A stretch of DNA of 64,000 nucleotides from the NCBI GenBank assembly GCA_963978545.1, contig OZ021724.1:27641933-27705932 (forward strand), read 5' to 3'. A program made the translations under genes and the position numbers. Shown piece by piece: positions 47,001 to 60,787 of the stretch. Position 1 is the stretch's first letter. Each line of letters begins with the position of its first letter. The stretch comes from Linyphia triangularis. Its lineage: Eukaryota > Arthropoda > Arachnida > Araneae > Linyphiidae. The notes below the pieces were generated by a model that searched no databases, was not told the origin of the DNA, and saw only the letters and a program-made list of their open reading frames with translations.

Positions 47001-48500
47001 AAGTATTAGATAGTATGTGTAAACTTTGTTCAGTTTCATTTTTTAATTCTATTAGCTATTTAATGTATGAAATGTTCAAAGCATTATCGTTAGAAATGTC
47101 TCAAAATGTATTTGAAGAATTTTACTGACTTCATTTGGTTATTATGAAGCGTTAATAGATGGACACAAGATCAATTAACTACTAACTGCATATACAACTT
47201 GTATGTTTTTCAGTGTAGAATATAATTAAAAATTTTGCATTAGAGCTAATTTGATATAGTTTATCTGCGTTGACCCGAATCGCTGTGTATTATTTGAGGC
47301 GTATAACTATTCAATTAAAAAAAATCTGATTAGTAAAAAAAATTTGATTAGCCGACACACCAGTGGCGGCATCTTACCTTGGCGCTTTACTAATGTCACC
47401 TAGTAATAAAGTCGCCAATGGAATCATATACTGATTCTGTACAAAAATCCACAATACTTGCGACTCTTCATTAAACTAATTTATTATGAACCGGCAAAAA
47501 ATATTTTTTAAAAAGAATATACCTAACAAATTAAAGGGCAAATTGCTAAACTACATTTTTATTTGTCCATCAGGTGCAAAAACATAAAGTTTGCTTGCTA
47601 AGGTAGTGTGAGGATATGACTTATTGAGTCACTAAGACGAATTTATGCTTGCATTTTCGGAAAGGCGTATTGGCCTACAGGGGAACTATCACGGCTTTTA
47701 ATTGTCTGATTTCTTATAGAGCATATTATGTTCAGCTTGATTATTTTTACTCTGATGATTATTTTCTTTTGAGAGGTATTATAAACACATTACAAGTTTG
47801 AACTACAAACGCTCATCTGTTTATATTTATATTGCTGCCAATGATGTTCCCTTTAAAGCATAAACGGCAATAAGACAAAAAAAAAGGTTTTAGCGTGTAA
47901 TAACTATTTTGTGTGGCTTTAAAGTGTGTAAAAGTGTACTTAAAACCATTTATAGTTATTAAACTATCAATAGACATAAATTTGATCCAAATTTTTTCAA
48001 TAAATCTTGAATTATAGACGAACATACGCACACAGATTTTTAATTTTATATATATACTATGTAGAGATGAGATAAGAATGTTTTAGCTATATCGTTGGAA
48101 ATGTTTATTAAATATATTTAAATGATATTATTTAATTCCTTTGATTAGTATAAGTCACTAATTGATAGACCCAAAATCAATGAGCTAGTAACGATATGAC
48201 ACGTTTTTGCGCCAAGAATGTAATTGAAAATTTTGTGCCAGTGTTCATTTTATGTTGCTTTATGAAGTACTTTTGTGCAATGATCCATGGTGAACTGCGC
48301 ATAGATAAAAAACAACAGTATTAAAGTTGAAAGGGACATAAAAGTTATTTAGATTTTCAGCTTTTCGAAACTTAGGAGAAGGACAATAATCATGTTAGCA
48401 TTACAATAATCATGCATGTTCCGAAGATTTGAGTTCGTTAGAAAGCCCCAAGCACTGTAAAATTACTTGATATGCTTTTGTTAAAGTTGATTTCACGTAT
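47001..48500. other. AT-rich spacer, nothing recognised
   Basis: A small GC-richer patch at about 47355-47420 (CACACCAGTGGCGGCATC and following) has no sustained open frame. No element ends or RNA genes were recognised. Confidence 0.45.
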
Positions 48501-49088
48501 GTCACTTAGTGGCAAATGTCTTTAGTATTTTGAAATATATTTTAAATGTTAGTATGTGAATTAAAATCATTGGTATATAAGCCCGTCACTTAGTGGCAAA
48601 TGTCTTTAGTATTTTGAAATATATTTTAAATGTCAGTATGTGAATTAAAATCATTGGTATATAAGCACGTCACTTAGTGGCAAATGTCTTTAGTATTTTG
48701 AAATATATTTTAAATGTTAGTATGTGAATTAAAATCATTGGTATATAAGCCCGTCACTTAGTGGCAAATGTCTTTAGTATTTTGAAATATATTTTAAATG
48801 TTAGTATGTGAATTAAAATCATTGGTATATAAGCACGTCACTTAGTGGCAAATGTCTTTAGTATTTTGAAATATATTTTAAATGTTAGTATGTGAATTAA
48901 AATCATTGGTATATAAGCCCGTCACTTAGTGGCAAATGTCTTTAGTATTTTGAAATATATTTTAAATGTTAGTATGTGAATTAAAATCATTGGTATATAA
49001 GCACGTCACTTAGTGGCAAATGTCTTTAGTATTTTGAAATATATTTTAAGTGTTAGTATGTGAATTAAAATCTTTGGTACATAAACAC
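48501..49088. repeat. Satellite: seven copies of an 84-bp unit with alternating 168-bp higher-order pattern
   Basis: GTCACTTAGTGGCAAATGTC starts at 48501, 48585, 48669, 48753, 48837, 48921 and 49005, exactly 84 bases apart. Units are almost identical (for example one T-to-C change in copy 2). The base before CGTC alternates C, A, C, A, C, A (AAGCCCGTC versus AAGCACGTC), so the array grew as a dimer of 168 bp. The last copy decays near its end (TCTTTGGTACATAAACAC). No protein coding. Confidence 0.93.
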
Positions 49089-51391
49089 AAATCGAGAAGA
49101 GTTCAAAATATTTCCTTATTTGCCAAATGCTATTTATGGAAAGTTTTAAGTCAAATATTCAATAATTTTAACCTTTAACGATCAAGAAAAGATAATTCTT
49201 TTGATTCTATAGCATTACTATATACAAAGGGAAGGTGTGCACCATATTTCAATCGCAATTATAAAATATATTATTTTATCAACAAAAATCCCCGATTGGT
49301 TTACGGTTGTACATTATTATGAATAGTTGCTGCTGTATATGTTTCATACCAATGAGTTCAGAATTCCATTCCATAACACATGATCTCATTGTTATTAAAC
49401 ATATTTTAAGTTATTTTTATAGTGTAAAATGTTCTTTGTAAAAGTTCACGGTCTTATTTTAGTAGAAAGTCATTTAGTTGTAAAGAGTAGATGGAATATC
49501 ACAAAATATTTTGCTATTTAAATTGTAATGTTATATCATCCATTAAGACTTCATTTCAGTTAATACACCGTCTAACTGAAAAATTTCTGAAAAAATTATG
49601 TAAAAAATTCAGTTATAAGGTAAGGAGAGAATATGGTATAAACATTTGAATTTTGTATAAAATGTACATTTTGTTGTAAAATATGTGAATTTCTTATTAG
49701 CTGTAGCTGGCAATAAATAATTTTGCATTATTTTATTCAACAACAAATTATATTTAGTTTTTTATAAGAAAAATCAAACTTTGAATCATACATACTATCA
49801 CATCGCAAAAATAATAAAATTAAATTAAAATCATGGCCTAGCTCAATTCTTTTTCATCGGTTGCTTTAAAACTATATTTATAAAATTTTTATCCCATGCC
49901 CAGTAACAAAAGCAGAAAATTTCAATCCAATTCGAGAACCTTTTGCTTCAAAACCGTTTTCTAAAGATTCACATAGAGCTTCTACATACAACTACACTTG
50001 ATAAATGAAGAAATTTCGCCGATCTGACATAGATTAAAAAAATGGCCCGATCTTCAGTGTTCCTTCCTACCATTTCTCCTTTCCTCCGTTCTTTTCCTGA
50101 ATTTTTTTATTTTTTTCAACTTTTTGGTTCTTGCTTTTTATTCTTGAAATAGTGGCACCTGGAATATTTCCCAAAGCGGGCGCAGTTTATGAGAGCATTT
50201 TCTGTGAAAAGGTTGAAAAAATTTTCCAGAACTTTTCACTTTCAAGTTCTCTTCGCTGCTGAAAGGCACACGCTATAAATAATATAGGGGTATTGGGTGA
50301 TATTTAAGTTTGAGCGAGAAATTGTACCTTTGAAAGTTTTCTTAGTCTATGAATCGTCAAATATAAAAATCGTGCTGCTGCATTTAAAAAGTTTTTTATG
50401 TTTAATGATTGAGGAGGAATTTGTTGTCGTATATGATCGTTTAAAATATGCTCCTTTTTTTATACAAAAAAAAGAGTTAGTATTGAGGGAATTTTAAGAA
50501 AGATTTTCTGTTTTTTTACCTAAAAATCAGTAAATATTATTTTGGCCTTCTGTTTGATGGGAAATATTTTTCATAAAATATAACTTGTCAATTAAAATAC
50601 TTCCTAAACTAAAATCCATGTGAATGTTTTTTGTGTGTGAAATGCAAACTAAAATAACAAATTAAAATGCAAAACTTGTAGATAAAGAACCACTGGTAAG
50701 AATGACCTGAAATTTGACTTGAATATGCATAAAGAAATAATAATAATAAAAAAGATATGGTATAAGAAAAAATTAATTTACTTTTTTCGTAATGAATACC
50801 ATTTCTCTCTTCTTCACCCATATTCAATTCAAAATGTAAGTTAATTAAGTGTAATCTTTTTGGTTACAGTTTTTTGAAATTTGAACTTGAATTATAATCA
50901 CCAGGGATTTAGATTATTTAAGATATGCTTAAGAAAATTGATTCGATTCGATGAAACTTTTACTTAAGTTTCTAATGCCAACAATCAAAAATCTAAAATG
51001 ACAATAAAAGAGCAAATTAGTAGTTTAAATGAATATAATATCCACAATGAGCATGACAATGAATTCATTTGACACACAATTTGTGTGATTCATACAAATT
51101 ATTCTACGAAAATCTAATTTTCATTATTTTTTATACCTTTATTTACTATTTTCTTTAAATACTTCCTTATATTCCATTATACAAATGATCTTACTAATTA
51201 CCTCATAACTAACTTAATGCCAACGTCAAAGTATAACCCATAAAAGAAACTTAATTTAAGGATCATAAGAATAACTAAAAACAAGAATTTCATTCAAGTC
51301 ATATGCTAAATTAATTACATACTCTAAACCTAAACTTCAACAATTTTTCACTTAGCCCTAAACAGCAATTTATATTCATTACTGAACAATA

Positions 51392-51430
<39 letters not shown>

Positions 51431-53281
51431 TACATTTTTTTAAATAAATGATGACATTTTAGTTTTTTAAAAAATTATTCGCCTACAACTTGTCGTAATG
51501 TACACGATGGCTTAGACCTACACCATAAGTCACACGCCCTAAAAAGACATATTAATCCTGCTACCCTGACGTTTAATTCCGAAAAAAGCCCAACTTTTTC
51601 TCCATTTCCAAGCACTCTGAGTAAGTGACAACTCCCTAAACATCAAAGAAACTACCCAGAAACATGTTATTGTTTCAGTATTTTTTCCACTCCGTTCTAC
51701 GATTCGGGATAAATTATGCAGATCGCAATTAAGAAATTAAGCCTTTTCTAATCTTCTCATTTTGTGTCATCCCTCATTAGTATAGCTTAATAAGAAAATG
51801 TCTGTAAGAAAGCCTAACGTAAAAAAAATGTGTACGAGTAATTTTGCTTTTATACTCTAGGTAATGACAGGAAATATTTCTCCTTTTGAGATATTACTTT
51901 TTATGTGATGGCAACAGCTAATTAGTGTTGGAACTGAAAAGGAATGATTGTTACCTATGGTAAGTAATGAGAAGGTTTTTTTTGTGAACGAATTATAATC
52001 GGGATTATTTCGGTCTAAGTATGCTTTTGACTGTGATATTTTTTATGATATTTATGCGACTCAATTATGAATTAACCTTTGCAATAGGGTTGAAAAAAGC
52101 TGGAGCCACGTACTTAGGACGCAATTAGAAGCTTTTATTTAATTTAAATTATTGCTTAATTTATTTTAAATAAAAATAAGAAATAAGCATACAATGAATG
52201 GTAAGAGTATTTATAAAATACATAATTAAAAAATGCCATTAATTATTATTATTATTAAGTTTCATTTGCAACAACGCGGTTCCAGTTTATTAAAAAATAT
52301 TTCAGCTTCATGAACTATATGTATGTATCACGATGTTTTTTTGTTTTTTTTCTTTTCTTCTTTTTTTTTTTTTTTCTTTTTTGTTTTTTTCTTTCTACGA
52401 TGAAAGAACGAATTGATTTTTTACCAACTGTATTTCTAAATTAGTAACAATGCTGATTACTTTGCCACCGGTGCATGTGTAAAGAAGTTTCTACTAATGA
52501 GTGAATACAAATTAAAATAAATTTGATATTTGTTTTTGTAGGAAAGAAAATATTTAATAATAATATTTGTCGTGATGTTACTAAACAAATCTTTTTAGAA
52601 AGCAATATTTCTCCTTTCTACTAAGATGCAACAAACTAAAACGACTCTACATATCCAATTAAACACATAGTGTGATATGGTATGCATCATATTTTATTCT
52701 TTATTGTACATATTAAATTACAACAAATATATATATTTATATATTTTTTTAAATGAAAATATATTGCGTTAATGTACCAATGCAACATTAATGGTTTTTA
52801 AACATTGATTACCACGTCGCAAAATTAATCATGGAATCTCAATTGTAGCATCATCACACCATTTATTATGACCAGAAAACGATTTGGTTGTCAAAAAATC
52901 GGAGTTTTATCTCAGAGTAGACACTGAGATGTGAGGGGTTGAAGACAAGGCCTGAACCCGGTCAACAATTATACAATTTCAGGTTCTGTCACTTTAACTT
53001 TGTGACCTAGAAGCGGAACACTACCACGTTATTAGATGTACAATGTTGCCCAAACAGGTGGAAAGCATCCCAGTGTAGACTGGTATCGTAGACAGAGCTA
53101 ACTTTCGAACATCATAGGTAATCATTATTACTGATACATACGCTGAAATAATGTATAAGTATAAGTACATTATTTGTTATTATTGTAGTATAAGAACATT
53201 ATGTAACATGTAGTTAGAGGGCTATTTATATCTTTAATTCTGTTATTTATTTTAATAACCACAATGTTTATTCAACACTTA
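49089..53281. other. AT-rich spacer with one less AT-rich patch
   Basis: An A run lies at about 51393-51428 and a pyrimidine tract at about 52330-52395. The patch at 52850-53110 (for example GGCCTGAACCCGGTCAAC) is less AT-rich but shows stops in all frames. It sits just upstream of the coding remnant at 53282 and may belong to the same decayed sequence. Nothing else was recognised. Confidence 0.45.
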
Positions 53282-53688
53282 GTGAGTTATACTGGAACCC
53301 TCAAGCAAGCCAGAAAAAACGTATAGAGAGGATAACACTAAGTATGCAAACTGCAGCAGTGATGATGCGAGTGCTAAATATTTGCTACAAGACACTTTGG
53401 AAGCACAACCCATTCCATCAACGTTTCCCTCACAATCTTCAAGTATCTTCCAGATCCTGATTGTGAGAGACAACGCTATGTGAGATACGAAAGTGAGCTG
53501 TACCCTGAAAAGATCATTGCAATAAAAAATAATGAATAAGTACTCATTTCTGTGATGAAGAAGTCTGCTCTTAACTGGAAATGGTCAACTAAGCGCAAGA
53601 AAAATTTTTATCCGAAGAATAGAATCCTCCAGAAAATCTACTAGACTGGTCAAGATGATCAACAGGAAATTTTTAAGTTCAAGAACTA
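53282..53688 (+). pseudogene. Frameshifted protein-coding remnant with a YPxKI...NWKW C-terminal module
   Basis: One plus-strand frame up to about 53470 reads SKPEKTYREDNTKYANCSSD then DASAKYLLQDTLEAQPI, a polar linker-like stretch. A second frame from 53462 reads RQRYVRYESELYPEKIIAIK, then (after an internal TAA) VLISVMKKSALNWKWSTKRK and KNFYPKNRILQKI, then a TAG, and ends near KFKN and a TAA. Frameshift plus two in-frame stops show it is dead. The pattern RYVxYxxxLYPxKI...MxKSxxxWKW...FYPxxxIL resembles a small module I associate with C-terminal ends of uncharacterised arthropod and transposon-related proteins. That family link is from memory and unnamed. It may be an exon of an old gene copy or a transposon relic. 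Confidence 0.4.
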
Positions 53689-56600
53689 ATAGAATTAACG
53701 AATAAGTTGTAAGTTTATAATGAGTAATGAATTTATGCTAAAATGTTTCTTACCTTCCTATCAAAATTTGTTTAGCCCTTTTAACCTACCATAATTTTCA
53801 ACATTTTGATACAAATTAAAATATTTTTTTTTCGATAAATGGTCCTTTCTTTTGATGTTGGAGAAAGTGAGTTTTTCTCTAGTGTTTAAAGTAAAAATAA
53901 TACTGTACCAAAGTAACCCCAATTCATAGTGTAAGATAAGGACAACAATAAAGGAATTTTATGAGAGTAACATTGAGTCGCAGAGTTAAATCATATCCAT
54001 AGTTTGAAAGAAGAAGGTTAATTTCATATATCATTCTAGTCTTAACATCTTAGTTTAATATATGTTGACAGGAGGCATTAAAAAACTGAAAATGAGTGTC
54101 AAAGATAATCTGGTCTACGGTAACCATAAAAAACATTCCCGGGCTCATAGGATTAAAATCCAGTACCCTAAATGATCAAACTGTTATTTGTTATTGAGAC
54201 AGTTTAATAAATTTACTAACGTCTGATAATTTGTTTTTTTCTTTATAAGAAAAATTCAAGGTTTCTATCAGTTAATTTTTTTTTAAACTCCAGTTCGACT
54301 CCACGTTCGACATTATAATTTTAATCTTGCTCAAAATATAGACAGGTCTATGTCTATTGTTCCATGTTACTTAAACTTTTATTGTATGTATGTATTATAA
54401 CGTTTCCTCATCCACTTTATTAGTTGTTACTTGTTACTATTAGATAAAAATATTTTTTATTCATTTTATTGTAACAGAAATTATTTATTTTTCTTGTAAT
54501 TTTACTTCATTTGTGTTTTTAGATATTGCCTTTTTTACATAAATAATGAGAGTTTGGGCATTTTTGCAGGAGGCTAAATGTTGGGATATCAATATGTAAA
54601 AATCTACCTTCCAACGATCCGAATTTAAATAAACTAACATATAGTAGCATTTTAACCAGGGCATGAATTGTTTCTTTTAATAAGAAAACTTTATTACAAA
54701 AACATTGCAGTTAAGTATTGCAACTTTAAATAGTAGGGGATCTGTCTTTACATTTGCATATGATTGATACACAAGCAGAAAAAATATTGAACTACATAAA
54801 TATAATGGGAGTTTTAGGTTATACTGAAGAGTGGTTCTTTTATCAGCCAGATAAAAATAAATAAGTTAACCAAATTTCATCCAAAATTTGTAGATTTATA
54901 TATTTAAGCCTAATAATCTAATTGAATCCAGCAATTCCAACATAGTATGACAATTTTAAACTAAATGGAGACTGTTGTTTATCTGCCTTAGCACAATGTA
55001 TTAAAGCACACAGTGTTAAGACATATTAAAGCATACATGCCAAACAACAAAATACACGATCTTTAGCCAACATCCCCTTCCTATTCATTCTGTATTCCAA
55101 ACCAATCACTCAAGAACCCATTCCACTCCAAAGTATCCAAATCCCAGAGAGAAAAAAAAATCCAGCCAATTTCTATCTCAAGTTATTCACCTATACACCA
55201 TCTGGATCCACCCTTACTATGTAAATGGCAGCCAGAAAAAGAAAAAAAAAAAAAATGTAAGAAGAAAAAAAATATCCACCCACGTATTTTCTGTTTAGAG
55301 TCTTCACGAATACCTTATCCGTCTTCTCATGCCTCAGTCCTCAGAAAAACGAGTCCTGAAGAAAGGCCTACTACGACACACAGTGCCTGAGGAATCAATA
55401 TTTTGGTTCGTCAGGCATGTCGACGAGAATAAAGAGCCGCCAGACTGGGTTTGAGTGATTGGGGCACCGTTTCCGATCGTCCCAGTGTTTTGGCCCAGGG
55501 CGCTTCGCGGAAGTTTGGGCGTGCAGAAAAGAACCATGATATTTTTTTCGAGGATTATTTCTGTACATGGACTTTATGTACAAGGTTATTTGGAGAAGAG
55601 TTCTTGTTACATTTGTCCATATTTATGACCAATCGAAATATCCCAGTTGAAACTAAATTCGAAATTCCATCAGCCAACCCCAAATAAGTATTTAATTTTC
55701 CCTCATTGGTAATTGCAATAAGAACCCAAAAATGTGCTAATGACCATAAAGCTCATTGAACATGAACTTAAGTCAATCCATTCTGTTTTGAGGAAGAAGC
55801 AGGCAAAAATATGATTATAAAGTCTATGCTAAATAATTTGAATTATATATTACCCAGAAAATATATCCCTTTGCATGTTCTGAAATTAAGAGTTCAGATA
55901 TAAAGACTTTTTGTAACCTTATGCATTTTCCAATTTGAACGTTATAGCTGTAAAGTATAAATATTAATGATAGAGCCTTTGACAATTTTTGAGTTTGTAT
56001 AAAATAATATTTCTACTTTAAACCTCTTTTCAAATGTAACCGTCTCCCAAACAATAAAATCCTTACTTCTGCAGTCAGCTTCCAAAAAGACTGTCCAGTA
56101 AAAACTCTTCTTATTCAATTTTCCTCTTACCATTGTCATTTTTAATTTGAGTATGATTTAAATTTATCGTCTTTTTGAATCAGAATTTTTTTTATAATGT
56201 TGAACGAATCTTTTCAGTTTTTTTATTCCTGGTATTTTCAAATTTCGTGTACTAGTTTTTAAATAATAACTAAATATCAAATTGAAGACTTAGGTGATGG
56301 GTAACCATTGCAGCCGTAAAAACTTTGTGAAAGAAATAAAAATTGTTGAATGATAAATCATAAGCCAAATTTTTCTTTACTCAATTAATCGTAAAAATGG
56401 CTATAGTCATTCCGGTGATGTTTCAACGACAGAAAGTCAAGTGTAGTTTCAAAACCATTGATTGCATTTCCAAGTCCCAAATACTCTCAATCCTGTGCAC
56501 AGTGTAAACTCAGTATGCATGGTGTAGAAAGTGTCACCTCCATGAAAATATGGGTTATGTAAGGAATTATCTATATATTGCGAAACTTTTGGTTTGGTTA

Positions 56601-57450
56601 TAAATTGATCTGAGCATCCATCTTTCTTGCTGAAGTTGATAGAAATGGGCGTATTTTATAATAAATCAATTTCGTACAAGACACGCAGTTATGAGATATA
56701 TAACCTGATAATCGGAGACGAACGTTTTGTTCAACTCGTTTCAAATTACCGCACAAAAAAAAATTTATTATTATTTCTACTTATTGATTTTATTTATTTC
56801 GACAAAATATTTTGTGATATTTAATATACTAATCAAGTATTTTCGACGTGCAAAAAATTAATTGTTCGAATTTAAATAATTATTTCGCAGTATGAAATTC
56901 CTTGAAACAATGCCATGACGAAATGTTTCGATATACCCATTAAACAGGTTAATCGCTCAATTTCATGTCGTACGAGATCATATATTTACCAATACTCATT
57001 ATGACTTTTTATTATAGACTACTATTTCATCTCGTATTAAACACGACATCGACTAGTTCAAAATTCATTGTAAGCATATAGTATAATTAGAATTGCTTAA
57101 ATAGGATTTAATAGCATAAAGTGCCAAATTATCCTATTGTCATATAATCGTGCTTGATATGAGAAAAGTTATTAATATCCTATAATGCTTTTAACAATTA
57201 GATAGAAAAAGAAACAAAAGCTTTTAGTTTGATCATAACTAAAATCATTTATTGATGCTTTTTCTGGGAATCTTTTTAAGAATTTTAAATTGTATGAAAT
57301 TAAAGTGATAATTAACTGTTAAAAGTCTTTTCTACTTTAAAGAATTCCTTCTAAAATCTCTCCGAAACTACTAATCAAAATTCCAAAATGTAGACTGAGG
57401 ACTAATTCCAAAATTAATTCCTTTTTTCTGTCTAAAGAAGGAATATTTCC
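53689..57450. other. AT-rich spacer with a GC-richer patch at 55320-55690
   Basis: The patch carries three overlapping 60-80 codon frames on both strands (for example 55451-55687 plus and 55334-55537 minus), which is what unconstrained GC-richer DNA gives. None is recognisable. The region around 55080-55280 is C-rich on the plus strand with A runs. No element ends were seen. Confidence 0.4.
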
Positions 57451-57741
57451 CTAGAATAAATCAGGAAAATGATCAAAAACCAATTCGATTTCTATTAGTA
57501 GTTCTCCCAACAAAACCGACATTTGAACAAAAAGGGTTTCATACACTTCTTCCCCAGCCGACATAATAAATAAATGCAGTTCTGCCCGGATCAATCCGGA
57601 TGTGCCCCCTTTTGTTCCTATCGTCTGAAATTCCCTTCGAACCCCCTTTTCCAATTGATGCTTTCCCTTTGGATCCTTTATTCCAATTTTTTTTCTCCAG
57701 ATCCCATTTCGTTCCGTTAACGCTAGAACTGTCCCAATCAT
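57451..57741 (-). other. Unidentified 96-codon open frame
   Basis: The minus-strand frame begins MIGTVLALTERNGIWRKKIG and is rich in Lys, Glu and Arg in its first half, with a hydrophobic acidic C-terminal part (LLGELLIEIELVFDHF). An overlapping 75-codon plus frame exists (57600-57827). There are no known motifs and no splice or start context that decides it. It could be chance in a GC-richer patch. Confidence 0.15.
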
Positions 57742-60544
57742 TGCATTCTGAATGGTCAGGTAATGGAAGAAAGGATCGATGCCTAGTTTTAACTGGAATA
57801 GCCGATGAGTGTCTGGTTATTTGTTAAGTTAAGTAATTAAAAGATATACCTTAATTTGTTAATATTATGTATGTATCATTACATGCTTATTTTACTTAAA
57901 TGGCATAAGCACTTGTTACGCACAAATAAATTATGAATTCTGGTATGCAATATGTTCTTAAAGTAAATCTTTTTAAAGTTTGTATATCAACAAATGTTCA
58001 TTAATTTTGTGAATGCCCAATTAATGTCATGGAAAAATTGTATGAAGTGATCTGAGGGGAAAAAATGTATCAGTAAAAATTTTCACCACCAGGTGAAAAT
58101 ATGGCACTTAAAGGATTTGTATGGAAGATAATTAAGCCGACAAAACGTTATAAAGTTGCAAATGGAGATTAAAAAAAATCTAATGATGTTTCGAATATCT
58201 GCTTTATAATTTTTTCCTTTGAAATATCGATTGCGAAAATTTGAATTATTTTATAAAAAAATTTCTTTTCTTCTTTTAATTTTAAATATTTGTATAGATA
58301 TAATTTAAAAATCTCTATATTACGTATACAATTTTACTATAAATTGTTTCTACAGACTACGGTAGGCAGTTACATCGTAAAACTTTAATTTTAGCATGTC
58401 CTGTTTGCTTCAAAAATAAATTCTACAATATAAATAAACACTTTACAGAAATAATTAATTGGGTGGGAAATGGGACACTAATTATCCAACTATTGTTGAC
58501 TTTAATTTGCCACAATAGCAACTTATTTTCTTATTAAAGCCTCTCTCGGATAATTTTAAAATATACTAATAATACACAAGTAGAAAATGACTTGTTCGTA
58601 TATTGTTATTATTGATGCTAGTGGTAATAGTTATTTAAAGGTCCACCACATATTTAACTCTACTGCATATTGCTGTTTAAACTTTTAGTGTTCGGGATTG
58701 AAATTGTAGAGAACTATTCCTAATGATTCTTTGTGAGATCCTCTTGACTTATGTTCTAATAATATCCCTCAGAAGATAGGAGCAGTTAATTTTTGTATTG
58801 ATTACCTGCTGTTATGCAACGAAACTTAGTAACTTTTACTCAAAAAATAAAACTTATTAACTTGAGTACAATATACTACAATGTTTAATAAAGTATAAGG
58901 TAAAAATTAAAGCTTTTTATTTTCATAATATTTCGGAAACAAACCTGTACAAAATATAAAATTAGTTGTTATTTTGTTAAAATATTCCCAAACTTTTATC
59001 AGCATAAACATTAAAAATTTATGTATTATAATATTTAAGATTAAAGATATTTGTTATTGAAATTCTTAGGGGAATTAATTTGAAGGATTTTTTTTCTCGT
59101 TATTTTCAATTTAGTGAATAGCTTAGATAAAAGTTAAAAACGTGTGCGTAATATTGCTAGAAATTTTATTCAAAATTTGCTAAGAAATATAATTGCATGT
59201 ATTGCCAAGTATAGTTATTACAATTTAGAAAAGGTGATAACTGGCTTTGAACTTTACGCAGGGCATAATTTTGAGTGGCATTCCATCGTGTGGCAACAAG
59301 TGCGTCATGTTTGTGACCAATAACAATACGCTTTTTCAAATTTTAACATTCCATTATCAATTCACAGTGGAATTTTCCCATGAAACTAATAATTGACAGT
59401 GACGTAGCTATCTATAACCTATATTTTGAAATATGAAATTGTCTATATTTCCTCATTTATATATCTAAAAAAAATATTATAGGGAATTTATAAATGTAGT
59501 TATTTACAAAAAATCCACTCTAAAATAAACTAAACTAATAAAATTTCAAGGGCAATATAATTTGAAGCCACATCTTCTTTAAACCTATTTATTATTTAAC
59601 AATATATCACGAAAGCTCTAACGACAACCACTTTCAACAGTGAATCAATTTCGAAGGACAAAAAAAAAGTCAACCAGGCCTCTTAAACTCTTACAATGGC
59701 ACCACACTTTTAATCATTTTCAAGTTAATCTCCTCAACCGAATCACTGCACCCGATAGTACATCACAGAACACAAGTCAACTAAGTTTTTAAACGCGATT
59801 AACTTGGTGCAACCAACCAACAAGAACAAAACCATGATTGCATGTACTGGATTAATTTAGACCGGTACATGTAGCTTATCAGTTCCCTGGGCCGTGGTCA
59901 CAATTTAAAAGAAGAAAAAAATGTCGATGCCTAACCTCATAGGCCATTAGGCAGGAGTTAAAAGTAATAGGGATAATTAAAAATTAATGATGAGGACAGA
60001 AGAAGAATGCTTCATAAGTTAATTTTACACTCTGGTGACCATGGGATAAATGAGTCATGTTGTGAAGATTAGGGTTAATTGGGAAATGTCAGGATCCGAT
60101 TAGGGTGAAGTGAAGTCTAATGTAAGAAAAAATGTAAATTCAGTAACCGATAACTTCATGGTAATTTTAATTACTTGTAAATATAGTTAATGACAACTAA
60201 AAGGGACTTTTATGTAACTAAATTCAAAATCAGGATAAAGTTGTTTTTTTCTGTGGATGTTTTGTCACCGTCTAATTATTATTATTATTATTATTATTAT
60301 TTTTTAATTTCTTTATTTGTAGTGGTATTATAACATCTATTTACCTGAAAATTAGTTTTACCAGAAAGTATAGATGACGGCTGTTGCTACAAAAACACGA
60401 CCCTTTGATTTATAATAGGGCTACTGTACACAGAGTATTGACGGTGTAATTGGTTACAATACGGCTTTCGCCACGGTGGTGTTTACTTGAATCAATGTAT
60501 TTTTAAAATCTATAGAATATCTCCAGTATGACGTCAATAAGACG
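57742..60544. other. AT-rich spacer with (ATT)n microsatellite
   Basis: An ATT trinucleotide run lies at about 60276-60302. Near the right end GACGTCAATA occurs twice (60531 and 60541) next to TATGACGTCA, a cyclic-AMP-response-type core; with no gene start nearby its role is unknown. Nothing else was recognised. Confidence 0.45.
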
Positions 60545-60787
60545 TCAATACAGCAAGTCAATGTTGATGTTTTTCTCCTGAAATCTCCCTTGGAAAATAA
60601 GACTGGTCATTTCTACAGCAACATACAATGCAAGACTACTTGGCGGGAGCCATTCTTGTAATAGACTGACAATAGTTGGTGGGTCTGTTTGAAAAAGTCT
60701 AAAATATGTTCTTATAATCATTTCAGTATAAAATTTATACATGAGATCCATTATTCTGTAGGTTCTAAACAGACTTACTTTAACCAT
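60545..60787 (-). other. Unidentified 80-codon open frame
   Basis: The minus-strand frame contains YKFYTEMIIRTYFRLFQTDP, then PTIVSLLQEWLPPSSLALYV and AVEMTSLIFQGRFQEKNIN, then DLLY and a stop. It is less biased to AT-driven residues than other frames in the window and looks protein-like. I recognise no family. It could be a terminal exon, a transposon remnant or chance. Confidence 0.2.

Noticed and set aside
48501..49088. Regular 84-bp repeats resembling a CRISPR array
   Set aside because: The units are contiguous and identical along their entire length, with no variable spacers and no cas genes; the context is eukaryotic. This is a satellite.
53279..53473. 64-codon minus-strand frame
   Set aside because: It is antisense to the plus-strand coding remnant, whose residues are more protein-like.
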